Notes under the pieces: model-generated
What the model was told of the DNA's origin: nothing
The model's input: the letters and a program-made list of their open reading frames with translations, nothing else
Databases searched by the model: none
Shown here: positions 16,823-25,538 of the stretch, piece after piece
Layout of the letters: each line of letters begins with the position of its first letter
Numbering within the stretch: position 1 is the first letter of the stretch
Position numbers and translations under genes: made by a program
IMG/VR virus record: IMGVR_UViG_3300009506_000044
Location: 1 to 52,914 of that record
Length of the DNA stretch: 52,914 nucleotides
Source: a virus
Reading direction: 5' to 3' (one strand)

Positions 16823-18697
16823 GTGGCGGCCGGAGAAACACTATGGTTTCAAGACGATAAACTGGTAGTGGACGGCGACGGCAGGCCGTACATGTGTTCG
16901 TCGTGTCCGTGCGATTCCGATCTGGGAAACCTGTATCCTAGCAATATGCCGACGACCACATACCCGGTTATATTCGAACAGGCGTCAGGGTCAAAGTGGG
17001 TGAACGACACGCTCGATATCAGCCCCACTGGAAGCTGGCATAACTACGAGCCCGGCATGTGTGGCTATCTCAGGGGGGACCAAGACCAGTATTGGATTGT
17101 CCGGCGCACGTCTACCGGGGCGGTGCCGCATGTCTACTTTTGGAACGGTAGTAGCTGGACGGAATATTCGACCGGGTTGAGTTACCCGTCGGGCTGGCAG
17201 GCCCTGTCAGCATATCGGTATCTGTGCCCCCGATTCGACGATCCCGGCAAGCCGGCCCTGATGATGAAACACACCAGCGGCGAGATAATTCAGCATTGGA
17301 CTGGATCGACGTGGACGACGGACGCGACACACTCGCTTGTATACGGGTCTTACGTCGCATCGTATTACGGGTCAGGGGTGTATTGTTTCTTGAACAACAA
17401 CGGAACATTGCTTGATATTCGTGGCGTGTGTGATGGAGTGGAATTCTGGTTCGACAATACGGATTCGTTGCCGCTCAACGAGTACCCAATGTCCGGAAAT
17501 TTCTCGCTCATGTATTACACCGGATACCCGCTTAGCTCCAGGGGTTACAGCGAATTTCTGGTCCACTACAGGTACACCCGTGCGAGTGACAGCCAGGTGC
17601 GCGACGGCATAGCGATCTGCCGCGTTACCGATCCTGGCGGCGGCCCGGTGATGTCCGTGTCGGGGCCGCAATTCGAATTGCAATCTACGGCCCCACAGAA
17701 GGTGGCGCCCACGAACGCCTGGCAATTTTTTTATGTGAATGACGAATATTGGGCGTTGTGCGATGCGGTTTACACCGGGTCAAAAGAATTGCGCAACCTT
17801 ACTCTGGGCGGTATCTGGAAGGCGAACATCAACAACCGGACGGACGCATGCGAATCTCGCAATCGATATATTTTGATGGACGGCAGCAAACCGGAGGTGT
17901 ACGACTGCGTGTCAGACGCGATGGTCAGCAACACACTCTACAACGATTTTACGGTCGGCCAGCAGCATATCGAGCCGCCGCCGGCAGCCAGGGCGATCCT
18001 GAAACACAGCAGGCCCGTTGCGGTGCAGAGCCTGCCGAAAGTGCAGGCTTATTTGCGCCGCGCCGCAGAGGGCCGCGGCAACGTCGGGCGCCTGCTGGAC
18101 CGGGCGGAAAACTCCAGCCAGCGGTGGCCGGATCTACACCGCGCAATTCGAATAGAACGCAGGAAATTCCTGAAGGACGGCACTCCGCCGGACTTCGAAA
18201 AATTACTTACAGGAGGACGAATAGAAGTGGAAGAAAACAAGAAAAAACAACTGTGGCAGAAAGTTCGCGAGGGCATCGACGCCCTGAAAGAGTTGCGCGC
18301 CGACGCAGAGAAAACGCGCGACGTCGAGGACGTGGTCACCGATCCGAGCAACTGGCCGATAATGCTGGAGGGGCTCAAGGTGCTGTTGAGCTTTTTCGGC
18401 AGCATTTTCGGCAGCATCTTCGGAGTGCGCACCGCCCCGAGCGCCAGCGTAGAGGGGCAGCCGCGCGGCTTCTGGGACACGATACAGCAGATATGGGCGC
18501 TGCTTAAGGCGATCTACGACTTCCTGCAGAAAAATTCGCTCACGGCAGAGGAATTCAAGGCCGTTATAAACCAGGCGAAGGCTGATATCAGAGATGACGT
18601 GGCCGCCAGTATTCCTGGGCAACTGCGCAGAATGGGCGCGAAGATTGAAACAAAAATGACTTTCGAGGACGCTGACCCGGAAAACGGCGAGGAATGA
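16823..18697 (+). CDS. Large tail-tip protein with helical C-terminal domain
   Basis: A 624-residue protein starting with GTG. The first 390 residues are beta-rich and loaded with Tyr, Trp, Ser and Gly (NGSSWTEYSTGLSYPSGWQA), suggestive of a propeller-like receptor-binding domain. It has a Cys-containing N-terminus (MCSSCPCDSD). From about residue 395 it becomes helical and charged. Hydrophobic segments around residues 510-540 (LEGLKVLLSFFGSIFGSIFG) could insert in a membrane. An internal Shine-Dalgarno and GTG inside it are listed separately. Confidence 0.6.
   Translation: MAAGETLWFQDDKLVVDGDGRPYMCSSCPCDSDLGNLYPSNMPTTTYPVIFEQASGSKWVNDTLDISPTGSWHNYEPGMCGYLRGDQDQYWIVRRTSTGAVPHVYFWNGSSWTEYSTGLSYPSGWQALSAYRYLCPRFDDPGKPALMMKHTSGEIIQHWTGSTWTTDATHSLVYGSYVASYYGSGVYCFLNNNGTLLDIRGVCDGVEFWFDNTDSLPLNEYPMSGNFSLMYYTGYPLSSRGYSEFLVHYRYTRASDSQVRDGIAICRVTDPGGGPVMSVSGPQFELQSTAPQKVAPTNAWQFFYVNDEYWALCDAVYTGSKELRNLTLGGIWKANINNRTDACESRNRYILMDGSKPEVYDCVSDAMVSNTLYNDFTVGQQHIEPPPAARAILKHSRPVAVQSLPKVQAYLRRAAEGRGNVGRLLDRAENSSQRWPDLHRAIRIERRKFLKDGTPPDFEKLLTGGRIEVEENKKKQLWQKVREGIDALKELRADAEKTRDVEDVVTDPSNWPIMLEGLKVLLSFFGSIFGSIFGVRTAPSASVEGQPRGFWDTIQQIWALLKAIYDFLQKNSLTAEEFKAVINQAKADIRDDVAASIPGQLRRMGAKIETKMTFEDADPENGEE
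18227..18697 (+). CDS. Possible nested product from internal GTG of the tail-tip gene
   Basis: GTG 18227 is in frame with the large tail gene and has AGGAGG at 18211-18216, 10 bases upstream. The 156-residue product would begin with a lysine-rich helix, then a strongly hydrophobic segment (KVLLSFFGSIFGSIFG) and a helical tail. A small membrane-active protein such as a holin is conceivable but unproven. Confidence 0.35.
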   Translation: MEENKKKQLWQKVREGIDALKELRADAEKTRDVEDVVTDPSNWPIMLEGLKVLLSFFGSIFGSIFGVRTAPSASVEGQPRGFWDTIQQIWALLKAIYDFLQKNSLTAEEFKAVINQAKADIRDDVAASIPGQLRRMGAKIETKMTFEDADPENGEE

Positions 18698-18700
18698 GCC

Positions 18701-18904
18701 GTGGAATTTGACGAATATGTGGAAAAATTTGTGGCACCCAGAGATAAGAAGCGCGCAAAAAAATGGGGCCAACAGAGCGGCATGAAGCGGCATGTGGTCG
18801 TGGCGAAACGTCAGGCCGTGGTTGACGTGCTGCTGAAATTGAAAGGTAAGGTTGAAGGTGCAAGAGAACGAAATAGCCGGACCGCCGACGCCGGATCAAT
18901 TTGA
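18701..18904 (+). CDS. Small basic protein, unknown
   Basis: A 67-residue protein starting with GTG three bases after the previous stop. It is helical and basic (YVEKFVAPRDKKRAKKWGQQ). Its end overlaps the start of the next gene. No family recognised. Confidence 0.45.
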   Translation: MEFDEYVEKFVAPRDKKRAKKWGQQSGMKRHVVVAKRQAVVDVLLKLKGKVEGARERNSRTADAGSI

Positions 18905-19250
18905 GTTTTCGGATACTGCCATAATCCGCTCTCTCGACGAAGCGGATCGCGATGAACCGGCGGAAAAGCCGGCAAAGGAATATGCGGTGCAACGGGATTT
19001 GCTGGCCGGTGTGTACGAGGTTTTTTCGTCCTCATTCGTCGTTCTTTTGACCAATACAATCCTTAGCACCGGCCTGTTTTTTTCTGTGGTGGTCCTTACC
19101 CTGTGGAGCGATTGCCCGCAGTTGATATGGGGCGGCTTCCTTATATTCTGCTTGGTATCTCCGTTGGCGCTGTGCGTCATGAACGTTCGGCTGCTGGTGT
19201 CGATATCGAAAAAACAATCGTGCGGACGCATGACAATCCGGGAGTTTTGA
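18852..19250 (+). CDS. Two-pass membrane protein
   Basis: About 132 residues. The acidic cytosolic N-terminus (residues 1-50) is followed by two hydrophobic segments, SFVVLLTNTILSTGLFFSVV and GGFLIFCLVSPLALCVMNVR, then a short basic tail. Start is TTG 18852 or GTG 18858. Location near the end of the tail module and topology would suit a holin, but it also immediately precedes the GAF-kinase-caspase genes and could be their membrane partner. Confidence 0.55.
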   Translation: MKVQENEIAGPPTPDQFEFSDTAIIRSLDEADRDEPAEKPAKEYAVQRDLLAGVYEVFSSSFVVLLTNTILSTGLFFSVVVLTLWSDCPQLIWGGFLIFCLVSPLALCVMNVRLLVSISKKQSCGRMTIREF

Positions 19251-19251
19251 C

Positions 19252-20085
19252 GTGCTGCTAAAAAAAACCGTATTCAAGGACGGCAGGTTTGAGAATTACC
19301 CGGACATCCCGCTGAAAAACATGGCCACGGTTGACCTGTGTGATGGCGTTTCAGTGGCTCGCGAAGGAGAGTGTTGCCGTATTTACTCCGGGTCCGTGAT
19401 CCGCATCAACAACCAGGAACACGTTGGCGAAAAGATCCTGAGCAATCTCATGGTTATCGAGGCCGGTGGTGCAATTTTCGTCTTCGAAGACGAGGCGGCG
19501 GAGAAAGCCTTTCTGGACATGCCGACGCGGACGGAGGAAAAAGTTGAGCGCATTAGCGATGTGGAGTCAAGGTATTCTCCGGCATCCATCCAGGCATTGA
19601 AACAACGTCACTACAAGCTGTTTTGCGGTAACGGGAAAATGCTTAAAACCAAGCACGGTATAGCCGAGCGCATCGTCAGATACGCTACAATCAAGCTCAA
19701 CTGGGAACGCGCTTGCGTGATGGAGATAATCGAAAAAAGTGGGAAAAGCATCGCGGCATCTGGGAGATTCAAGTTAGACATACCGAAAGCGTTAGTTTTC
19801 CCGGTGTGGCGAGAGAAAAAAGCGCAGAAATATGTTCGTAATGACGCAGAGGAAAAGGGCAAGCATGCCACCATGTCTATAGTTGAGAATGACGTTGGAT
19901 GCGCCATGATATCTCCTTTTATGTACGGACTAAACAATAGAATCGTGGCAATACTTTACGCCGACACTCCAGCGGAAGCGATAGAAGATGCGGCCTATTT
20001 CCTGCTTGATCACGTTTGCCGAGAGATAACACCCAAGTTTGTTGACCTGCTAGACTTCCCGGTCCTCAAGGAAATCGACGTATGA
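19252..20085 (+). CDS. GAF-like sensor protein upstream of kinase
   Basis: A 277-residue protein starting with GTG, with GGGAG 8 bases upstream. The first 90 residues are beta-rich (CRIYSGSVIRINNQEHVGEK), loosely FHA-like. Residues about 120-277 follow the GAF pattern seen in bacterial signalling proteins: a helix, SIAASGRFKLDIPKALVFPV, then SIVENDVGCAMISPFMYG and NRIVAILYADTP. GAF domains bind small ligands or other proteins. The stop overlaps the kinase start by four bases, so the two are probably made together. The domain call is from pattern only. Confidence 0.55.
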   Translation: MLLKKTVFKDGRFENYPDIPLKNMATVDLCDGVSVAREGECCRIYSGSVIRINNQEHVGEKILSNLMVIEAGGAIFVFEDEAAEKAFLDMPTRTEEKVERISDVESRYSPASIQALKQRHYKLFCGNGKMLKTKHGIAERIVRYATIKLNWERACVMEIIEKSGKSIAASGRFKLDIPKALVFPVWREKKAQKYVRNDAEEKGKHATMSIVENDVGCAMISPFMYGLNNRIVAILYADTPAEAIEDAAYFLLDHVCREITPKFVDLLDFPVLKEIDV

Positions 20086-21164
20086 GGAAGAAAAAACTTG
20101 ATCATCCAGGCATGACGCACGCTCAGATAATACAACGATATTGGGACTCCAGAAAAGAAATAGACGAAGGCGTCCTGGTATTTAACGACAAGGAATGGTT
20201 GGAAGACGTTGTTTTTTCGTGCAACAAAAACTTGCAGGCTAGGCTTTTCCTGTGGTGCGGTGGGGAGGCGTTCGTTATTCTGGCTTATGACTGGTGCTTG
20301 AACAGGTTATGTGTTGTGAAAATACCCCGGCCGGACTTGCCAGAGGTAGCCCAGAAAAGATTTGTAAGGTCAGCCTGCACCCTGGCAAGCCTGAAAAACG
20401 GCTACTTTCCGAAGGTATACTATCTCTCTCCGAATCCCTTTTTCCTCTTGCTCGACTGGACGATCGGTGAGACATTCCGAGCGTGGTCGCTATCGAAATA
20501 CTACGACAGGGATGCGGCAATACAGTATTTTCGGGACGTCTTGATCGGCGCGGCATTGCTGCACGCGGATGGCGTCGTGCATCGCGATATCAGGCCGGAC
20601 AACATCCTGATAACGAAGGACGGCAAAATCAAGATCATCGATTTCGGCATGGCAAAAACAGAGGAATCGCGCAGGCTCACAACCGTTAATGCCCTGGGGA
20701 CATGGGCCTACAGCCCCCCCGAACAACTTACGCACGCTGGCGACGTTGACCAGGCGTCAGCGGATGTCTGGTCGCTGGGGCTGTTGTTCCATTGGGGGAT
20801 AACCAAACGCGAGAAAACAAAAAAAGAGCAGGTGTTCGACCCGTTGACGCTGTTGGATTTCGGGTTGCCGACGCAGGCGTGCGGATGGTTCGGACGTTCT
20901 CAGGCCATCGACCCGCGCGAACGGTTCCAGGATGCCTCCGAAATGCTGGAGGAGTACAACAGGATATTCCCGCCGCCGCTGCCGACGAACGTTCGCGCTA
21001 CGGGTGACGACCTGTATTCGCTGGTGGAGACACTCATGGTCTTGCTGGGCGGGGACATTTTCTATGCCGAGCTTTTCACCAGCAGCTTTCTGAGCGCGAA
21101 ACAACTGCGCCGATTGTGGAACGCCGCGGCCGATAGGAGGGCAATGCAATGCCAATCTTCATAA
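20082..21164 (+). CDS. Serine/threonine protein kinase
   Basis: A 360-residue Hanks-type kinase. Key residues are all present: K80 in CVVKIPRP (ATP lysine), D169 in HRDIRPDN (catalytic), D187 in DFG, and SPPEQL in the activation segment end, followed by ADVWSLGLLF. HRDIRPDN has Arg where Lys is usual, which is tolerated in many kinases. The glycine loop is weak. The C-terminal 60 residues after about 290 are not part of the kinase fold. It is placed between a GAF-like protein and a caspase-like peptidase, with overlaps at both ends, so it should phosphorylate a partner in that group or a host protein. Kinases in a phage structural region are unusual. Confidence 0.85.
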   Translation: MRKKKLDHPGMTHAQIIQRYWDSRKEIDEGVLVFNDKEWLEDVVFSCNKNLQARLFLWCGGEAFVILAYDWCLNRLCVVKIPRPDLPEVAQKRFVRSACTLASLKNGYFPKVYYLSPNPFFLLLDWTIGETFRAWSLSKYYDRDAAIQYFRDVLIGAALLHADGVVHRDIRPDNILITKDGKIKIIDFGMAKTEESRRLTTVNALGTWAYSPPEQLTHAGDVDQASADVWSLGLLFHWGITKREKTKKEQVFDPLTLLDFGLPTQACGWFGRSQAIDPRERFQDASEMLEEYNRIFPPPLPTNVRATGDDLYSLVETLMVLLGGDIFYAELFTSSFLSAKQLRRLWNAAADRRAMQCQSS

Positions 21165-21937
21165 TTCGCAACGAAAAACCCGGCAAAAAAACGCCGCCTC
21201 CAATCACGGCGATCATGGCCAGGCCCGAGGAAACCGGGGCAATTCTGATCGCGATAAATAAATATCAGGCTCCCGGTCTGGACCTGCGCGGGTGTATCAA
21301 CGACTCGCGGCTAATGGAATCTGTGTTCGTCGATCAATTCGGCATTCCGCCAGCAAACCTGAAAATCCTGCGAAACGAACTTGCCACGCGGAAAAATATC
21401 CTCAATGCCGCCAGAGCCTGGGCGAAGAAATTCCGCTGGCTCGTGCCGCACTACAGCGGACACAGGGCTAGGGTGCCATCCAGCACCGAAGCGGATTATT
21501 TTCAGGGGGCATTCGTCCCGCACGACTACAGGCCGGACGGCACGAACCTGGTGTACGATTGGGAATTCAAGGACGCTCTCCAGGAGGCCGAGAAATGCTG
21601 GCTGATCATAGACGGTTGTTTCGCCGGCGAGATGGCCACCAGAGCGGACGGCGTATTGGTGCGCTCAATAGCGGTCCCGCCACAGCCCCTGACGCGGCAC
21701 AACGGTAATTTTCGGGCGTGTTTCGTCGAGTTGTTGGGCGGCAACGAAACCGAGCCGGTGATTGAAAAACCAATCGAGGGCCGCCAGTACGGGGTATTCT
21801 CGTGGTGGCTGGCGAAACTCTGGCGCGAGAATCCCGGCGCCCCGCTGTCAGTGCTGAAACAGATGCTCGCCGAAAAAATCCACGAACAACACCCGGAGTT
21901 TTACGGCGCCGATGGACAATTTTTGCAGATCGCATAG
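21149..21937 (+). CDS. Caspase-like cysteine peptidase (C14 type)
   Basis: A 262-residue protein with the caspase p20 pattern: LIAINKYQAPGLDLRGCIND, then SRLMESVFVDQFG, the His region HYSGHR with H105, and the Cys region LIIDGCFAG with C157. The usual Gly after the catalytic His is replaced by Arg. Such metacaspase-like enzymes cleave after Arg or Lys. ATG 21149 has AGGAGG 8 bases upstream and overlaps the kinase by 16 bases. The pairing of kinase and caspase suggests activation by phosphorylation, possibly ending in host or virion-protein cleavage. This is inference. Confidence 0.78.
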   Translation: MPIFIIRNEKPGKKTPPPITAIMARPEETGAILIAINKYQAPGLDLRGCINDSRLMESVFVDQFGIPPANLKILRNELATRKNILNAARAWAKKFRWLVPHYSGHRARVPSSTEADYFQGAFVPHDYRPDGTNLVYDWEFKDALQEAEKCWLIIDGCFAGEMATRADGVLVRSIAVPPQPLTRHNGNFRACFVELLGGNETEPVIEKPIEGRQYGVFSWWLAKLWRENPGAPLSVLKQMLAEKIHEQHPEFYGADGQFLQIA

Positions 21938-21982
21938 CAACTTTTTTTGTTGCAGTTGTTATATATCAACGACTTACGACAA

Positions 21983-21997
21983 GTTTCGACTCGAAAC
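21983..21997. promoter_or_regulatory. 15-base palindrome before fibre gene
   Basis: GTTTCGA-C-TCGAAAC is a perfect palindrome in the 82-base gap between the caspase and fibre genes. It could be an operator or a small hairpin in the leader. The same gap starts with a T-rich GCAAC/GTTGC hairpin at 21937-21953 that may end the upstream transcript weakly. Confidence 0.35.
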
Positions 21998-22019
21998 TCG
22001 CTAATGGAGGGCCTCGAAT

Positions 22020-24008
22020 ATGGCCGACGCGACCTACAGTATGACCCCGTCAGGGCTTCTTTTTGACGTGGCATTCGGGGCTGCTGAAACGACGAAAACG
22101 ATAGAATTCACGCCGGGCGCATTCCCGAACAATACCTGCCCGGTGATCTATCAAGGATTCTGTAAGATTCCTAACTGGACGAACTCGGTGACGCTGGATG
22201 TCCTGTTCCAGGACGCTACAGAAACTACGATGACATGGGGCAACGAGGATACCGCGTTGACGAAAAACGGTACACGCACGCTCGTTTTCCCAAGCAACGG
22301 AATACCGATTCAGCGTGCGACAAACCTCGTGCTAACCCTAAACGGCGCCCCTGGTGGCACTGGTGGAACGGTAACGTTAGCTCTGGTATGCAAAGGAAAC
22401 GCCGGCGGCGGGAATGTCAGCATCGGTGGCGACGTTGTCCTCGATGCGGACATCAACGTCGCGCAATTCGGCGGCGTGGCCGTCCAGATGGACGACACCG
22501 ACAAGCCAGCGTTTTCCATGTACGGGAAAGCCACGGGTGGTGCATCTGGCGATACACCTCCGCTGCTGGAAACCGACGGCAAAAATATGGCCAGCCTATA
22601 CGCCTACAACGCGGCGGCTGGCGATACCGCACTAACGGCGCAGGCGACCGGTGAGCAAAACATAAATCTCGGCATGATTGCCGGTGTTGCGCCCCAGGTA
22701 GACGATACTGATAAGCTGGGTGTTTCCGTCTATGGCAAAAATGCAGCAGCGGGAGATACCGAAGTAGCTGTAGAATCGGGTGGAGAAACAAAGACATCTC
22801 TATATGCGTATAATGCGGCGGCCGCTGACGTTGCCGTTATTGCCGACGCTGCAGGACAGCTCCAAATCGATGTACAAAAGATAGACGGTGCAGACCCGCA
22901 GCTTGACAACACAAACAAATTAGGCGTGTCCTTGTATGCTAAATCTGTGGCCGCCGGTGACAAAGAGGTACTGGTAGATTCGGACGGACACGTACAGGTT
23001 GATGTATTAAGCACAACTGGCACTGGAGATGTAAACGTCGCGCAGTTCGGTGGGGTAAACGTCCAGCTAGACGATACGGACAAACCGGCAATGAGCATCT
23101 ACGGAAAGAGCGTAGCGTCTGGTGACACAGAAATCAACGTTGAAACCGGCGGAGAGACGAAAGTCTCGCTATACGCTTACAACGCCGCCGCCGCAGATAC
23201 CGCATTGACCGCCCAGGCCACTGGTGAACAGAACGTAAACACCGCGATGATAGCTGGTGTTGCGCCAACAATGGACAACACCAGCTATTTGGGAATCTCT
23301 CTGCATGCGAAAAACGTTGCCGCTGGAGATGTCGCAGTACAAGCTGATGCCGCTGGACAGATTCAAATAGACGTGCAAAAGATCGATGGGCAAGACCCAC
23401 AGATGGATAGCACGAACCGTATCGGAGTATCTCTATATGGCAAGAATGCTGCCGCTGGTGATACAGAGGTACATGTAGACGCCGCTGGAGACGTACAAGT
23501 TGACGTGCTGTCCGATGCAACCGCCGCGACACGTGACGGATACCTCGCAACGTTAGCCGGGGCCGTGTCAGGATCTGAGTTGCAGGTCGATATCGTCGCG
23601 GATGCGACCGCCGCGACACGTGATGGACATCTTGCAACGATTGCGGGGGCCGTATCAGGGTCGGAAATGCAAATCGATATTGTTTCGACCGCGCTTCTTT
23701 CTCCCATCACCACGACCCAGGCCATTATCGACCTGCCGACGAACGCGCAAAATCCATCCGAGATCGATTGCAGTGCGTCGAGTGTGCATTACATCGAGTG
23801 CTACTCGGAGGTGGAATTCCAATACTGTTTTGCCGCCGATCAGGCAACGGCGAACACCAATATCGGGGCTGACACGACGCGAGGAAAATACCCCGCCGGT
23901 ACAGGCACAATATGCGTCAGCGGCGACACGACGAACAAATTTTACGTGCGCGCAAATGACGCGAGCGGCCTGGTAGACGGGTTCTCCTACCACTTCAGGG
24001 GGGCATAA
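22020..24008 (+). CDS. Repetitive tail fibre-like protein
   Basis: A 662-residue protein with a compact N-terminal domain (about 1-130) followed by repeated units containing DDTDK, then SVYGK or SLYAYNAAA, and GDTEV or ADAAGQ. The repeats recur at roughly 28 residues across about 140-560 and look like a beta-helical or extended fibre shaft. The last 90 residues (VHYIECYSEVEFQYCFAADQ) form a separate tip-like domain. Host-receptor recognition is the probable role. ATG 22020 has GGAGGG upstream. Repeat DNA is also conserved, so recombination between units may change shaft length. Confidence 0.65.
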   Translation: MADATYSMTPSGLLFDVAFGAAETTKTIEFTPGAFPNNTCPVIYQGFCKIPNWTNSVTLDVLFQDATETTMTWGNEDTALTKNGTRTLVFPSNGIPIQRATNLVLTLNGAPGGTGGTVTLALVCKGNAGGGNVSIGGDVVLDADINVAQFGGVAVQMDDTDKPAFSMYGKATGGASGDTPPLLETDGKNMASLYAYNAAAGDTALTAQATGEQNINLGMIAGVAPQVDDTDKLGVSVYGKNAAAGDTEVAVESGGETKTSLYAYNAAAADVAVIADAAGQLQIDVQKIDGADPQLDNTNKLGVSLYAKSVAAGDKEVLVDSDGHVQVDVLSTTGTGDVNVAQFGGVNVQLDDTDKPAMSIYGKSVASGDTEINVETGGETKVSLYAYNAAAADTALTAQATGEQNVNTAMIAGVAPTMDNTSYLGISLHAKNVAAGDVAVQADAAGQIQIDVQKIDGQDPQMDSTNRIGVSLYGKNAAAGDTEVHVDAAGDVQVDVLSDATAATRDGYLATLAGAVSGSELQVDIVADATAATRDGHLATIAGAVSGSEMQIDIVSTALLSPITTTQAIIDLPTNAQNPSEIDCSASSVHYIECYSEVEFQYCFAADQATANTNIGADTTRGKYPAGTGTICVSGDTTNKFYVRANDASGLVDGFSYHFRGA

Positions 24009-24010
24009 CG

Positions 24011-24970
24011 ATGGGATGGACACCAAGCACAACGATCCCTACGGACACGATTTCAACGGATGAGATTGCCGCGTACTCCGCCGCCGCTCTGACTCTGAAG
24101 GGCCGGCAGGCGGATGGCGTGGGATGCGTCGGGGTGATAACCGACACGGAAAATACGTTCACGCAAGGGAAATTGCTTTCGATCAGGAACAATACAGCCG
24201 AGAAAGCTTATGTAGATTACGCAGGAAGAATTTTTTCTACGTCTGACGGGGATGGCACGACGCCCGCTCTCGTTTTCGGGAGCGCAAATGTCAACGGATT
24301 TTACCACGCTTCGAATACAATAAAGGCAGTCGCTAACGGAACGACAATAGGAACTTTCAGCAACACAAATTTTCAAATAAACGGCACGCTGCGTCAGCAA
24401 ACAGCAACGGTACCGTTAAAATTGGAGGGGCAGGACGCTAGCGACGGTAGTGCGAAAGCAATCCAGCTTGGCAATGCAAATGCCTTGACGACAGCAGGGG
24501 ACAGGCTGTTGTCTATTTTTAGCGACAGTTTCTCTACGGAGCGGGCCTACGTGAATTATTTGGGAGGAGCCCTGTTTTCCTCCGCAATCGTCGTTAACGA
24601 AGACGGAAACGACGTTGACACGAGGATCGAGGGCAACGGAGACACAAGCCTTCTATATGTTGACGCTGGAGCTGATTCGGTCGGCGTGGGGATCGCCGCG
24701 CCTCTGGCGAAATTGCACGTCGATCAGAGCGTATCCGACGCGGCAATCCCGGTGCTGACGGTAGACCAGGCCGACGTAAGCGAGGAATTCATAAAATTTA
24801 TCGGGACCAGTGCAGGCGACAATACACAATCTCTAGTAGATGCGGCGGATCTAACCACTCCCGGAAGCATCGTCGGTTGGTTGAGGATATACGTGCAAGA
24901 CGACGCTGGCGCCGGGGATATCGCCGATGGGGTTTATTTCGTGCCTTTCTATTCTACCCCGACGGCATAA
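24011..24970 (+). CDS. Beta-rich fibre or tail-tip protein
   Basis: A 319-residue protein starting two bases after the fibre stop. It is rich in Gly, Ala, Thr and Ser with repeated AKAIQLGNANALTTAGDRLL and STERAYVNYLGG style motifs, like fibre or surface proteins that carry repeated trimerisation strands. GVGIAAPLAKLHVDQ resembles the lead-in of intramolecular chaperone fibre regions but no autocleavage motif is seen. Confidence 0.55.
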   Translation: MGWTPSTTIPTDTISTDEIAAYSAAALTLKGRQADGVGCVGVITDTENTFTQGKLLSIRNNTAEKAYVDYAGRIFSTSDGDGTTPALVFGSANVNGFYHASNTIKAVANGTTIGTFSNTNFQINGTLRQQTATVPLKLEGQDASDGSAKAIQLGNANALTTAGDRLLSIFSDSFSTERAYVNYLGGALFSSAIVVNEDGNDVDTRIEGNGDTSLLYVDAGADSVGVGIAAPLAKLHVDQSVSDAAIPVLTVDQADVSEEFIKFIGTSAGDNTQSLVDAADLTTPGSIVGWLRIYVQDDAGAGDIADGVYFVPFYSTPTA

Positions 24971-24982
24971 AAGGAGAGAAAT

Positions 24983-25321
24983 ATGGCATTCCTGATGACG
25001 GTAACAATCTCTGAGGACATCACTATAACAAATGCGTTCTGGAAACTCGGTGAGGTCAATTTTAATCTTGCGCTTAATACGGGCTCGCTCGTATATTATA
25101 TCTACAAAGATCAGGCGTCTGCAACTGCTCTGAAGCGCAACCGCACCTGCCGTCTAGCCCTGGCGACAGCGGAAGAAGAATCTGGGGGTGTAACATACGG
25201 GCTCAATATTTCGGACGTGTGGGGCAAAACGGTGTCGCAGATAGACACGTTGATGCGCACGAAAACAGTGCAATTTGAAAACAACACCTACGATTTGACA
25301 GGGGCGAGCGATGTCACATAG
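24983..25321 (+). CDS. Small protein after fibre genes, unknown
   Basis: A 112-residue protein with AAAGGAGAG upstream. It is beta-rich at the N-terminus (AFLMTVTISEDITITNAFWK) with a helical middle. No family recognised. Likely a late structural or fibre accessory gene because of position. Confidence 0.5.
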   Translation: MAFLMTVTISEDITITNAFWKLGEVNFNLALNTGSLVYYIYKDQASATALKRNRTCRLALATAEEESGGVTYGLNISDVWGKTVSQIDTLMRTKTVQFENNTYDLTGASDVT

Positions 25322-25517
25322 TGATGAGATTTTGAAATTGAAGTCGAAGGGATACGAATATTATTGCGAGGTGACAAGATTGACACAGGAACAGCAGAGG
25401 GCAGAGGCGCGCAAGGCTCAGTGCGTTCGTGCCCTCCAGGAGATCGAAAAACAGATCGCAGACATAGAAGCGCAGGAAAAGCGCAACCCGGACCGGGCAG
25501 AGTGCCCAGCCCGATAA
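25311..25517 (+). CDS. Coiled-coil small protein
   Basis: A 68-residue charged protein, nearly all helix (QEQQRAEARKAQCVRALQEI), overlapping the previous gene by 11 bases. It could be a fibre accessory or a chaperone. No family recognised. Confidence 0.45.
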   Translation: MSHSDEILKLKSKGYEYYCEVTRLTQEQQRAEARKAQCVRALQEIEKQIADIEAQEKRNPDRAECPAR

Positions 25518-25538
25518 ATATTTTCCCCTTTCTTTAGG

